A stretch of DNA of 64,000 nucleotides from Flavobacterium frigidimaris (GCA_900129595.1 FQWG01000011.1:124001-188000), one strand, 5' to 3'; positions 16,703 to 25,215 are shown, numbered from the stretch's first letter. Numbers and translations are program-made. The notes: generated by a model not told the origin, from the sequence alone.

Positions 16703-17644
16703 ATGGACAATCAAGATAAAATATTTGATAAATTTAAAGAAGCCGCAGAAAACTCGGAACGAAAAGATTTTCCGGGAATGGACAAAGTCTGGGCGCGTGT
16801 TGAAGATAAACTCGATAAAAAAGAAGACAAAAAAGCAATCTCGCTATGGAAAAAAATTGCCATCGCCGCTTCTCTCTTATTACTCATCTCAATTGGATCT
16901 CAGTTTATAAAATCAGACAAAACAGCAATTCAGGATACTAAAGTTGTAATTAAAGAAAATATAGAACAAAACATTTTAGAGAAAAATAAAACCGTTGTTT
17001 CTTCAGAATCACCACTACTTCCAAAACCCGAAGCCCTTAAAATTCTAGATAAGCAAATCACCAGACAAAACAATGTAGCAGAAACAACAATCTATGTTAC
17101 TGAGGCTGTGGGAGCAGGTATAGCAGATGCAATAATTATCGAAGAACCAGCCGCTGCACTCACACAAGCTGATTATGCTATAGAAGAGGATAATAATAAT
17201 TTGAAAGACAAAGCAGCTCAAAATTCAGATTATTCCAGAACTGTAGAAAGAGAATCAGCTAAAGTTGCTTTTGCTGATAAGCAACCACAAATGGCTAAAA
17301 AAAGTGCTCCGCTGATTGTTCTTAACGGAAATGCAATATCTCATAGCGACGATAATAAAAGAGATAAAATGATGCAAAATGAGCTTCCTAATTTACAGCC
17401 TGAAAATGTAGATTCTCTGGTAATTCTGGATGCTCCTTTGTATATTATTGATGGCGTTTATTATTCTGAGAATGATTTATTCGGCAAAAACCCAACAAGT
17501 CCTTATGCACCTTTGAACAAACAGGAAATTAAAACTATTACTGTTCTTCAGGATCTCGAAGCGACATCAAAATATGGCGAAAAAGGAAAAAAGGGTGTTG
17601 TAATTATTACCACTAAATATGGAAAGCCAACTTCTAAAAACTAA
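16703..17644 (+). CDS. Anti-sigma factor with SusC-plug-like periplasmic tail
   Basis: A 313-residue single-pass membrane protein. Residues 1-48 are a charged cytoplasmic segment that would bind the sigma factor; one helix spans about 49-68 (WKKIAIAASLLLLISIGSQF); a long low-complexity periplasmic linker follows. The last 68 residues (246-313) contain PLYIIDGVYYSEND, KQEIKTITVLQDLEATSKYG and GVVIITTK, the signature of the plug domain of SusC/RagA-type TonB-dependent receptors, with no barrel. A ZAS or FecR motif was not recognised, so the anti-sigma role rests on operon position and topology. Confidence 0.75.
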   Translation: MDNQDKIFDKFKEAAENSERKDFPGMDKVWARVEDKLDKKEDKKAISLWKKIAIAASLLLLISIGSQFIKSDKTAIQDTKVVIKENIEQNILEKNKTVVSSESPLLPKPEALKILDKQITRQNNVAETTIYVTEAVGAGIADAIIIEEPAAALTQADYAIEEDNNNLKDKAAQNSDYSRTVERESAKVAFADKQPQMAKKSAPLIVLNGNAISHSDDNKRDKMMQNELPNLQPENVDSLVILDAPLYIIDGVYYSENDLFGKNPTSPYAPLNKQEIKTITVLQDLEATSKYGEKGKKGVVIITTKYGKPTSKN

Positions 17645-17664
17645 TAATAAAATTCAATCTTAAA

Positions 17665-17697
17665 ATCTTTGTCAAAGTTGAATACTTTGACAAAGAT
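17665..17697. repeat. Inverted repeat CTTTGTCAAAG...CTTTGACAAAG
   Basis: ATCTTTGTCAAAG (17665-17677) pairs perfectly with CTTTGACAAAGAT (17685-17697) around a 7-base loop, between the anti-sigma gene and the small plug protein gene. A related dyad is at 20308-20337. There is no T-run on the plus strand, so it is not an obvious terminator there. Confidence 0.6.
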
Positions 17698-17727
17698 AAA
17701 ACGCAACTTTTATTTAAAATTTATCTC

Positions 17728-18129
17728 ATGAAAAAAGCAACCTTTATTTCATTAACCCTTTCTATGCTTATAACTTTCGCTGCAAATGCACAAGAAAAGT
17801 CAGTTTCTAAAGAACATTCAGAAAAGAAAACAACAGAAACAACGACCAAATCTAAAGACACAATCTCTGATATAAAAATTTCATCGAATGTTATCAAGCC
17901 TGTCACATCACCTGCTCGAATTATAATATGTGCACCATCCAAAAGTTCGCTTATGAATGAGCCTTTGTACATTTTGGACGGAGTGGTCATAAACTCAAAG
18001 CAATTTTCTAAAGTTAATCCAAATGATATTGAAAGCATTCAAGTGCTGAAAAGAATTGATGCAACTTCTGTTTACGGCAATAAAGCGATAAACGGAGCTA
18101 TAGTGATTACAACAAAAAAAGAGGATTAA
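17728..18129 (+). CDS. Small secreted protein with an isolated SusC-plug-like motif
   Basis: A 133-residue protein with a signal peptide (MKKATFISLTLSMLITFAANAQ, cleavage after about 22). A charged linker (KEHSEKKTTETTTKSKD) leads to a C-terminal part (80-133) with EPLYILDGVVINSKQF, NPNDIESIQVLKRIDATSVYG and NGAIVITTKK. This is the plug motif of SusC-like receptors without barrel or TonB box, and closely parallels the tail of the anti-sigma factor 83 bases upstream. It may act in the same regulatory pathway as a periplasmic competitor or ligand; that is inference. A third, reduced copy of the motif was not seen nearby. Confidence 0.75.
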   Translation: MKKATFISLTLSMLITFAANAQEKSVSKEHSEKKTTETTTKSKDTISDIKISSNVIKPVTSPARIIICAPSKSSLMNEPLYILDGVVINSKQFSKVNPNDIESIQVLKRIDATSVYGNKAINGAIVITTKKED

Positions 18130-18257
18130 TAAGGTATAAGTTTTAATTTGTTTACTTCATTCGACTAAATATTTATTTACATTTGACCTCTTTTTGAAAA
18201 TTCTTCAAAACTTATTTAGACAAAAAATATTTACAAATCAATATCAGACAAAACTTA

Positions 18258-18845
18258 ATGAACCCTATATTAAATCAGAACTTATTTCTTATAAAAGAGC
18301 ATATCGGAATGTTTAAAGCGGCCAACAACTACGACATTTATAATCCGGAAACCAACCAGATCATTATGAATTGTCGTGAAAACAATCTGGGCTTTTTTAC
18401 CAAAATGTTACGTTTTACAGATTATAAAAGAATGACGCCTTTTGATATCGAGATTACTACGGCTTCCGGAGAAAAAATAATTTCAGTAAAACGTGGTATT
18501 GCGTGGCTGAGATCAACTGTTGAAGTTTTTGATGAGAAAGATCATTTGGTGGGAACATTCAAACAAAAAATATTTTCTATTGGAGGGAAATTTGAAATTC
18601 TGGATAAAAATGAAAGAACGGCTGCAACTCTTCAGGGAAAATGGACGGGCTGGGATTTTAAATTCAGCCATGAAAACAAACAATTGGCTCAGGTAAGTAA
18701 AAAATGGGCAGGAATGGGTAAAGAGTTTTTTACGAGCGCTGATAATTATGTGCTGAAAATCGAAGAAAACGTTGCTCCGGACAGTCCATTGAGACAATTA
18801 ATTCTTGCAGCTGTTATGTGTATTGACATGGTACTGAAAGAATAA
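18258..18845 (+). CDS. Phospholipid scramblase-related (LURP-one-like) protein
   Basis: A 195-residue cytosolic-looking protein with the twelve-stranded beta-barrel pattern of the scramblase/LURP-one-related family: repeated short blocks such as YDIYNPETNQIIMNCREN, PFDIEITTASGEKIISVKRG, VEVFDEKDHLVGTFKQK and GKFEILDKNERTAATLQGKW. The barrel closes around a C-terminal hydrophobic helix (PLRQLILAAVMCIDMVL, about 176-192), also a family trait. The role of bacterial members is not established; lipid or membrane association is a fair guess. It stands alone and is followed by a hairpin. Confidence 0.8.
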   Translation: MNPILNQNLFLIKEHIGMFKAANNYDIYNPETNQIIMNCRENNLGFFTKMLRFTDYKRMTPFDIEITTASGEKIISVKRGIAWLRSTVEVFDEKDHLVGTFKQKIFSIGGKFEILDKNERTAATLQGKWTGWDFKFSHENKQLAQVSKKWAGMGKEFFTSADNYVLKIEENVAPDSPLRQLILAAVMCIDMVLKE

Positions 18846-18879
18846 GAAAGTTGTTAAACTTAGATTAAGAAAATAGCCC

Positions 18880-18939
18880 AAAGCATCATTTTAGGAAGCA
18901 AAAACTGTATTTTTGTGTAACTAAAATGATGCTTTTTGC
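18880..18939 (+). terminator. Long-loop hairpin after the scramblase-like gene, with a promoter-like motif in its loop
   Basis: AAAGCATCATTTTAG (18880-18894) pairs exactly with CTAAAATGATGCTTT (18921-18935), followed by TT. The 26-base loop contains TATTTTTG at 18908-18915, a match to TAnnTTTG positioned 50 bases before the next gene. Confidence 0.6.
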
Positions 18940-18957
18940 ATTTCTAAAAAATAAATC

Positions 18958-19674
18958 ATGACAGACTTAAAAAATAAAAATGCGCTCATTACCGGCGCAG
19001 GAAAAGGAATTGGAAAAGCTATTGCCATTGCACTTGCCAAAGAAGGCGTAAACTTAATTTTAGTTTCAAGAACTCAGGCTGATGTTGATCAACTGGCTGC
19101 TGAAACTGCTGCTTTAGGCGTAAAGTCTTTAGCTTTATCTGCTGACGTTTCAGACATTCATTCGATCAATAGTGCTGTAGAAAAAGCTTTAAACGAATTT
19201 AAAACTATAGACATATTAATTAATAGTGCCGGAATTGCTTCTTTCGGAAAGTTTTTAGAGCTGGAACCGGACGTTTGGGAAAACATCATCAAGGTAAACT
19301 TAATGGGAACTTATTATACCACCCGTGCCGTTATCCCTAATATGATCGAAAGACAAACGGGTGACATTATCAATATTTCTTCTACCGCAGGATTAAACGG
19401 AAATGCTTTAACAAGCGCTTACAGTGCTTCTAAATTTGCTGTATTAGGATTAACAGATTCTTTAATGCAGGAAATGAGAAAACACAATATTCGCGTTACA
19501 GCATTAACTCCAAGTACGGTAGCAACAGACATGGCAAAAGATTTGAACCTGACAGATGGCAATCCGGATAAAGTGATGCAATCTGAAGATATTGCTGAAT
19601 TGATCATTGCGCAATTAAAATTAAGCCGTCGCGTTTTTATAAAAAACAGCAGCATCTGGTCTACTAATCCTTAA
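18958..19674 (+). CDS. Short-chain dehydrogenase (3-ketoacyl-ACP reductase-like)
   Basis: A 238-residue classical SDR. The cofactor motif GAGKGIG is at residues 13-19, the structural NSAG at about 87-90, catalytic Ser in INISSTAG (about 140) and Tyr/Lys in SAYSASK (about 154-160). It resembles FabG-type 3-oxoacyl-ACP reductases, but these are often confused with other SDRs and there are no fatty-acid synthesis genes next to it, so the physiological substrate is open. It is preceded by a hairpin whose loop carries a promoter-like motif. Confidence 0.85.
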   Translation: MTDLKNKNALITGAGKGIGKAIAIALAKEGVNLILVSRTQADVDQLAAETAALGVKSLALSADVSDIHSINSAVEKALNEFKTIDILINSAGIASFGKFLELEPDVWENIIKVNLMGTYYTTRAVIPNMIERQTGDIINISSTAGLNGNALTSAYSASKFAVLGLTDSLMQEMRKHNIRVTALTPSTVATDMAKDLNLTDGNPDKVMQSEDIAELIIAQLKLSRRVFIKNSSIWSTNP

Positions 19675-19766
19675 AAATAAATTCCAAAATTTAAATTCTA
19701 ATGTTGAGTTTTTAACGTAAAACTCCAGGATTTGGACTTTAAAAAAATTGGAATTTCAACAAAAAC

Positions 19767-20279
19767 ATGATGGAACAATATTTAAGACAATTAATATCAA
19801 TAGAATTCACAGATAAAAAAGAACTTTTTACGGGATTTCTTATTGACTACTCTGACGATTGGATTTTACTACGAAACAATCCGGAAGATTTTATACTGGA
19901 TGGTTTTGTAATTCTGAAAAACAAAAACATCGAAGCCATTCACAGGGATCATGATCTTGAATTTACAGAAAAAGTGATTCGACTGAAAGGCCTAAAAACC
20001 AATGCCGAAGATATTATTCTGATTAGAGATTTAAGCACGATCCTGAATTATGTAAATTCTAAATACGGTATTTTTCAAATTTCGAAAAAATCAGCAAAAT
20101 CAGCTTATTTGGGAAAATTAATAGCGCTAAACGATGAAGAACTAACCATCGACTTCTTAGACATAAAAGGTCAGTTTGGTGGTGAATTAAGTTTTAATCC
20201 GGAGAAAATCAGGGTTATTGAGTTTGATACGGATTATATCAATTCTTTGAAATTGGTAATTCCGGAAGATCAGAAATAG
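19767..20279 (+). CDS. Conserved hypothetical protein, beta-rich
   Basis: A 170-residue protein beginning MMEQYLRQLISIEFTDKKEL. No signal peptide or membrane helix. Two similar halves can be seen: FTGFLIDYSDDWILLRNNPEDFILDGFVILKNKNI near the start and YLGKLIALNDEELTIDFLDIKGQFGGELSFNPEKIRVIEFD near the end, each a short run of strands, so an internal duplication of an Sm-like or similar small barrel is possible. No function is recognised. It stands alone and is followed by a strong terminator. Confidence 0.7.
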   Translation: MMEQYLRQLISIEFTDKKELFTGFLIDYSDDWILLRNNPEDFILDGFVILKNKNIEAIHRDHDLEFTEKVIRLKGLKTNAEDIILIRDLSTILNYVNSKYGIFQISKKSAKSAYLGKLIALNDEELTIDFLDIKGQFGGELSFNPEKIRVIEFDTDYINSLKLVIPEDQK

Positions 20280-20307
20280 CATTTATTCTAAATACCACTA
20301 ACGTTTC

Positions 20308-20337
20308 AACTTTGTCAAGTTTAAAAGTTTGACAAAA
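20308..20337. repeat. Inverted repeat TTTGTCAA...TTGACAAA
   Basis: TTTGTCAA (20311-20318) and TTGACAAA (20329-20336) flank GTTTAAAAGT. It is a second copy of the dyad at 17665-17697. Confidence 0.55.
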
Positions 20338-20341
20338 ATCT

Positions 20342-20390
20342 AAAAAGCAGAAAAAGCCTTTCATGAAAGACTTTTTCTGCTTTTTGTTGT
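20342..20390 (+). terminator. Strong intrinsic terminator
   Basis: AAAAAGCAGAAAAAG (20342-20356) pairs with CTTTTTCTGCTTTTT (20371-20385); the inner CTTTCATGAAAG extends the stem. The rest of the gap 20280-20660 is AT-rich and I see no gene in it. Confidence 0.75.
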
Positions 20391-20660
20391 TCTGTTAAAA
20401 GCTGGTTTCCTCTAGATCAATATAACTTATAATGATACTTTTAAGTCTTTTAATGGTTCTTTCTAATAGGTCTAAATCATAATTTCGCAATCGCTAAATT
20501 CAATAGACTATCCCTTTAAAGATAGACCTTTTAACACTAAACTGAAAGTCATAAAACTTTATCGGTTAAACATTTTTTTTATACTCCTAAGAATTTTAAA
20601 AATAGCTAAAATTGAAATTTTAAGACATTAACATAACAATCTAAATAATTTAACTTAAGT

Positions 20661-21239
20661 ATGGAATCACAAACATTACAATTGCCACATAAGATTTACA
20701 TCAATAAACAAAAATTAAAACAAGAATCCATAATCTACGGTATTCTGACCATATGTTGTTTATTTGGATTTTGGTACGGAACCGGAAAATTTTTCACTGC
20801 AGATTATTATTATCCCAAGATGGTAATTCTTATGCCAATATGTTTTATTATTTTACTGATCGAAACCATAAAAAAATATAAGACCGCCTCTAATAATGAG
20901 GCATTATTTTCTTTTTCAGAACAAGGTGTTGAACTTTTTGATAAAGATTATGCCGGTATTGGTATTATACCGTGGAGTGAAATTACGGGCTGTTCAGAGA
21001 ATGAAACGGGAGGTTCTTACTTTGGGTCTGCTAAAATGAAACTTTTATCCATAAATGTCAAAAACCCGTTAGTCTATTTAGACAAGATGAAAAATAACAG
21101 CCGTCGAAAAAAAATAATAAAATTCAATAATAAAAATAATATCAACTCTGTATATCATATTGAGTCAGTAAATTTAGGGGTCGATATTACACAGCTAAAA
21201 AGAACTATTTATCAAATGGCTGAAAAAGCCAACAGTTAA
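20661..21239 (+). CDS. Two-helix membrane protein (STM3941-like)
   Basis: A 192-residue protein with two membrane helices near the start (about 26-46, ESIIYGILTICCLFGFWYG, and 53-70, KMVILMPICFIILLIE), then a soluble part. The segment GVELFDKDYAGIGIIPWSEITGC resembles the -G-x-x-D-...-G-x-I-P-W-x-E-I pattern of STM3941-type small membrane proteins, a PH-like fold. The function is unknown. A zinc-ribbon membrane protein gene follows 76 bases later and may be a partner. Confidence 0.6.
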   Translation: MESQTLQLPHKIYINKQKLKQESIIYGILTICCLFGFWYGTGKFFTADYYYPKMVILMPICFIILLIETIKKYKTASNNEALFSFSEQGVELFDKDYAGIGIIPWSEITGCSENETGGSYFGSAKMKLLSINVKNPLVYLDKMKNNSRRKKIIKFNNKNNINSVYHIESVNLGVDITQLKRTIYQMAEKANS

Positions 21240-21315
21240 AGATTTCTAAAAAAAACAATCAAAATAGCGAAAAAAGAATTCTTGAAAAAGATCCATAAAT
21301 TTAAAAGAAATAATT

Positions 21316-22125
21316 ATGTTTTACTATTATAGTTTTATCACAAAACCTTTAACAGCAGTTCGGTTACGAAATGAAACTTGTCCGGTTTGCTCTAAAAAGA
21401 ATTGTATCGAAGTAACCTTATATATGAAATACGCTTCTTCCATAATTCCACTTTTTGGAATGGGGAGAACAACGAGCGTTCATTGTACTGAATGTGGCCA
21501 TGAAATAAAATCATACAACACACCTCTTTTTGCCAAGAAGAATTATTCGCCTGAAATACTAAATACCATAAAAGATCTTAGGTCAAATCATAAACGCACA
21601 GTGTGGCAACTGCTTTATCCTTGGTCGCTATTAATTTTACTGGGCTTATTGTGTGTTTTTGGGCTACTAAAACAATACTCTGTTTCACAAAACAACTCAA
21701 AAAATGATGAAATGCTTGCAAATCCAAAAATTGGAGACGTTTACAAAGTAAATATTGATTCAATGTATTTATTAAACGCAAATTCTATGGGAAGCAAAAG
21801 AGGACAGACCTTACTTAAAATTGTAAATATAAAAAATGATACTCTTTTAATGGTGCGCAATAAACAAAAAACAGAAGGTGTTGGTGTTAGTGAAAGTGAC
21901 TGGAAAACGTTATCCCGAGAAGATAATGCTTTTGAAACAATACCTTATAGAATAAGTGCAAAAGGAATTGCAGAAAGAAAAGAAATATTCGAATTCTATG
22001 ATCAAAAGAAGATTGATTCAATAAATAAGACAGATGTAGTCAAGTCTACAGATCCTCTTCATTTCTCTAAATCAATTGGTCGAATTCCTAATTATAATGG
22101 AATTGAAGTAGTAGAACGAAAATAG
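21316..22125 (+). CDS. Zinc-ribbon membrane protein of unknown function
   Basis: A 269-residue protein. Residues 21-55 hold two paired-cysteine knuckles, CPVCSKKNC and CTECGHE, a likely zinc ribbon. A membrane helix lies at about 103-122 (LYPWSLLILLGLLCVFGLLK), and a 140-residue C-terminal part lies across the membrane with KIGDVYKVNIDSMYLLNANS and TPLHFSKSIGRIPNYNGIE-like segments. The topology suggests a cytoplasmic zinc head and an exported domain. I do not recognise a family. It follows another small membrane protein gene in the same direction and converges with mtaB. Confidence 0.65.
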   Translation: MFYYYSFITKPLTAVRLRNETCPVCSKKNCIEVTLYMKYASSIIPLFGMGRTTSVHCTECGHEIKSYNTPLFAKKNYSPEILNTIKDLRSNHKRTVWQLLYPWSLLILLGLLCVFGLLKQYSVSQNNSKNDEMLANPKIGDVYKVNIDSMYLLNANSMGSKRGQTLLKIVNIKNDTLLMVRNKQKTEGVGVSESDWKTLSREDNAFETIPYRISAKGIAERKEIFEFYDQKKIDSINKTDVVKSTDPLHFSKSIGRIPNYNGIEVVERK

Positions 22126-22139
22126 AATTACTACTAAAA

Positions 22140-22178
22140 AACAATAAAACCCTTTTAGAAAAGGGCTTTATTGTTTTT
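22140..22178. terminator. Bidirectional terminator between the zinc-ribbon gene and mtaB
   Basis: AACAATAAAaCCCTTTT and AAAAGGGCTTTATTGTT flank AG-A; the stem is followed by T-runs on both strands, as expected between convergent genes. Confidence 0.7.
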
Positions 22179-22221
22179 TGTCATGAAGAAGAAATCGAAA
22201 TGACAAAGTATATCTCTGTTC

Positions 22222-23556
22222 TTAAGCTTCCGTCAATTTATTTAAAAACGCTAAACGGACACTTCCGTCTTCGTCGATTTTTGTCAGATTGATTTCTTGC
22301 AAAGTATTAACTAATTCCGGATTCCAAGGCGTTTTTACTTTTACGTAGTTTTCAGTAAAACCGTGAATGTATCCTTCTTTATTTTCACTTTCGAACAAAA
22401 CAGTTCTGTTAGATCCCAATTGGCCTTCATAAAAAGCACGACGTTTTTTAACGGATAATCCGCGTAACATTTTAGAGCGTTTTGCTCTTACATTTGCCGG
22501 AACAATTCCCTGCATGTTGGCAGCTTCTGTATTGTCTCTTTCAGAATACGTAAATACGTGTAAATACGAAATATCCATTTCATTCAGGAAATGATAGGTT
22601 TCTAAAAAGTGCTCATCGGTTTCACCCGGGAAACCAACAATTACATCTACACCAATACAAGCATGCGGCATTACTTCACGAATCTTATTTACACGTTCTG
22701 TATATACTTCACGCAGGTAACGACGTTTCATTAATTTTAAAATATCATTGCTTCCGGATTGTAGCGGAATATGAAAATGAGGTACAAAAGTCCTGCTTTT
22801 AGAAACAAATTCTATGGTTTCATTTTTCAATAAATTAGGCTCAATTGATGAAATTCTCAAACGCTCAATTCCATCCACCTTATCCAAAGCCTGAACTAAA
22901 TCAAGAAAAGTATGTTCGTGTTTTTTGTTTCCGAATTCTCCTTTTCCGTAATCGCCAATATTTACTCCGGTTAAAACAATCTCTTTGATATTTTGAGCCG
23001 AAATTTCTTTAGCATTTTGCAATACATTTTCTAAAGCATCACTTCTCGAAATTCCTCTCGCCAACGGAATCGTGCAATAGGTACATTTATAATCACAGCC
23101 GTCCTGAACTTTCAAAAAAGCACGGGTTCTGTCGCCAATAGAATAACTGCCTACATAAAAATCAGCTTCGGCAATTTCGCACGAGTGCACTTCACCCATA
23201 TCGTTTTTACTCAAATCATTAATATAGTCGGTAATTTTAAATTTTTCAGTAGCTCCTAAAACCAAATCAACACCATCAACTGCTGCTAATTCTTCCGGTT
23301 TCAGTTGTGCATAACAGCCTACTGCCGCAACAAAAGCCTTATCATTGAGTTTCATCGCCTTTTTTACCACCTGCTTAAATTGCTTGTCTGCATTCTCTGT
23401 AACAGAACAGGTATTAATGACATAAATGTCTGCTATTTCTTCAAAATCAACACGGTCAAAACCTTCGTCATTAAAGTTTCTGGCAATTGTAGAAGTTTCT
23501 GAAAAATTCAGTTTGCAACCAAGCGTATAAAAGGCAACTTTTTTTCTATTTTCCAT
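22222..23556 (-). CDS. mtaB: tRNA t6A37 methylthiotransferase MtaB
   Basis: A 444-residue radical-SAM methylthiotransferase that adds a methylthio group at C2 of t6A at position 37 of ANN-decoding tRNAs. The N-terminal UPF0004 domain has Cys14 (LGCKLN), Cys50 (NTCSVTE) and Cys81 (VGCYAQ) for one Fe-S cluster; the radical-SAM CDYKCTYC has Cys154, Cys158 and Cys161 for the second. A TRAM domain ends the protein. The start YTLGCKLNFSE and length match MtaB rather than MiaB or RimO. A TAAATTTG promoter motif lies upstream on the minus strand. Confidence 0.94.
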   Translation of the reverse strand: MENRKKVAFYTLGCKLNFSETSTIARNFNDEGFDRVDFEEIADIYVINTCSVTENADKQFKQVVKKAMKLNDKAFVAAVGCYAQLKPEELAAVDGVDLVLGATEKFKITDYINDLSKNDMGEVHSCEIAEADFYVGSYSIGDRTRAFLKVQDGCDYKCTYCTIPLARGISRSDALENVLQNAKEISAQNIKEIVLTGVNIGDYGKGEFGNKKHEHTFLDLVQALDKVDGIERLRISSIEPNLLKNETIEFVSKSRTFVPHFHIPLQSGSNDILKLMKRRYLREVYTERVNKIREVMPHACIGVDVIVGFPGETDEHFLETYHFLNEMDISYLHVFTYSERDNTEAANMQGIVPANVRAKRSKMLRGLSVKKRRAFYEGQLGSNRTVLFESENKEGYIHGFTENYVKVKTPWNPELVNTLQEINLTKIDEDGSVRLAFLNKLTEA

Positions 23557-24059
23557 GGGAATAAACTACGTTTTAAGTAGTAAGATATTGATATTTACTT
23601 CTCTTTTAAAGAGTTTGCAAATTTACGTACAATATTCTTTAAAATAAAATCAATAATACACTATATATCAAAGTTTTGCACCAAACATGCATTTCAGGAC
23701 TTCATAAAAAAACACCAATTAGCCCGGGAACGAATTAATAAATTTTATCTCCGAAAAAAACGACGCTTTTTTTCAATAAGAATAAATTGACAAAATCATC
23801 GATAAAATGCAAATAACATCGATTAAATACCTTTTTAACGACATTAAATTCAAATTTTCTTACATTTAACTTTGTTTAAATCATTTTTAGAAGTAATTTC
23901 ACTTCATTAAAAATGGAACAATAAAATTTTATTATTTAAAGAATAAATTGCTCATAACAATTTTGATTTTCCCTCGTTATGTTGTTGTTTTGTTGTTATA
24001 AAAAATGGGAAGGCCGAAAACCAGAAAGAGTAGGCGAAAATTATAAATTAAAAATCCAT
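23557..24059. other. Gene-free gap upstream of mtaB; promoter motif at 23618-23625
   Basis: About 500 bases with very high AT content. On the minus strand CAAATTTA at 23618-23625 reads TAAATTTG, a match to the TAnnTTTG element, about 60 bases before the mtaB ATG. Upstream of the secreted-protein gene at 24060 there is an ORF extension to 23979 without a sensible leader. I see nothing else in the gap. Confidence 0.5.
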
Positions 24060-24578
24060 ATGAAAGCATTTTTACCCACAATCTGCTTGATGTTCTTAAC
24101 CCTTTTTAGCTCGCAAGCGCAAAATACTGCTCCGGCTGCTAATCCATTTCCTTCTATTAGTACATTGACAACTTGGGCGAGCTTAAACTCTCAATCTCAA
24201 TTTGATATTGCAATTCGTGCGGTTGGATTTAAATTTGAAGTAAAAGAACCGAGTGAAGGCTCGACTGCTTACACTTATATTCGTAAAGTAACGGTAAATG
24301 AAGTAAATTATACAGATAGAATTGTTTACAGAATTACCAATAATAATTCAGCAAGTATCATTTCTTTAGTAACAGCTTCTACTGATTTAGTGAGTTTGTA
24401 TACACCACAATTGTCTACTTTTAAAAATAACAATTGTAAAACTGAAATGTCTAAAGACAAAAATACTACTTGTACTTGTTACGAAAGCGCCAATTTTGCA
24501 ATCGATCTTTGTGACGAGCGTGTAAAACTAACAATGGGTGACGGAAATAAATATTTTGTATCTGTAGCTAAAAAATAA
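24060..24578 (+). CDS. Secreted protein of unknown function
   Basis: A 172-residue protein with a signal peptide (MKAFLPTICLMFLTLFSSQAQ, cleavage near 21). The ATG at 24060 is chosen over one 27 codons upstream because it opens the signal sequence. The mature protein is rich in Thr/Ser and Asn. Four cysteines cluster late (KNNCKTEMSKDKNTTCTCYESANFAIDLC-region, each stretch split here by description), suggesting disulfides in the periplasm. I do not recognise a family. It stands alone between the gap and the GNAT gene on the other strand. Confidence 0.65.
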   Translation: MKAFLPTICLMFLTLFSSQAQNTAPAANPFPSISTLTTWASLNSQSQFDIAIRAVGFKFEVKEPSEGSTAYTYIRKVTVNEVNYTDRIVYRITNNNSASIISLVTASTDLVSLYTPQLSTFKNNNCKTEMSKDKNTTCTCYESANFAIDLCDERVKLTMGDGNKYFVSVAKK

Positions 24579-24676
24579 TATCTGATAGAAGTATCAGAAA
24601 CTACGAGCTGTTTTCTAAATCTTTGCGCATCTTAACGAGATAAGAATACAAAGATTTAGAACGCATTTCTTAGGAT

Positions 24677-25204
24677 TTATAAGTTTGGATTTTTTAATTC
24701 GTACCAAATTTCCAATTCTCCTTCATATTCAAAAGAATTCACGTAACGCATACCGAGTTTTTCAAGAATTTTTCTGGAGTTTTCATTTCCCTCATCCGCG
24801 TAAGCATAAAGTGCCTCTACTTTCATTACGTCAAAAGCATAATCTACAAAAGCTTTTCCGGATTCAGTAGCATATCCTTTTCCCCAATGTTTTTCGATGA
24901 AACGATATCCAATTTCATAAAAATCTTTATGCTGATTGATTTCATTGGTAATAAATTTTATTCCGGACCATCCTATAAACTCTCCGGATTCTTTGAGGAC
25001 AACTGCCCAGCGGCCGGCACCAAAATCTTTATATTGTTGCTGAATAATTTTGATATGAGAGCGGCTTTCCTCTATATCTTTTACCGGTTTTTTACCAACA
25101 AAAACATGTACGTTCGGGTTAGAATCCAATTCAAACATTCCTTTGTCATCAGATGCTATCAATTCTCTCAAAATCAAACGCTCTGTTTCTATTGGCTCTT
25201 TCAT
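24677..25204 (-). CDS. GNAT N-acetyltransferase, RimJ/RimL-like
   Basis: A 175-residue acetyltransferase. It begins with the RimJ/RimL-type TERLILRELIASDD (about 7-20), and the acetyl-CoA binding region is IEKHWGKGYATESGKAFVDYAF (about 116-137; Q/RxxGxG/A type W-G-K-G-Y-A). The end ENSRKILEKLGMRYVN is the usual final helix-strand unit. Substrates in this group range from ribosomal proteins to small amines. It is the last gene of a minus-strand series with the HAD phosphatase 11 bases upstream. Confidence 0.85.
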   Translation of the reverse strand: MKEPIETERLILRELIASDDKGMFELDSNPNVHVFVGKKPVKDIEESRSHIKIIQQQYKDFGAGRWAVVLKESGEFIGWSGIKFITNEINQHKDFYEIGYRFIEKHWGKGYATESGKAFVDYAFDVMKVEALYAYADEGNENSRKILEKLGMRYVNSFEYEGELEIWYELKNPNL

Positions 25205-25215
25205 CTCAAATAAAT

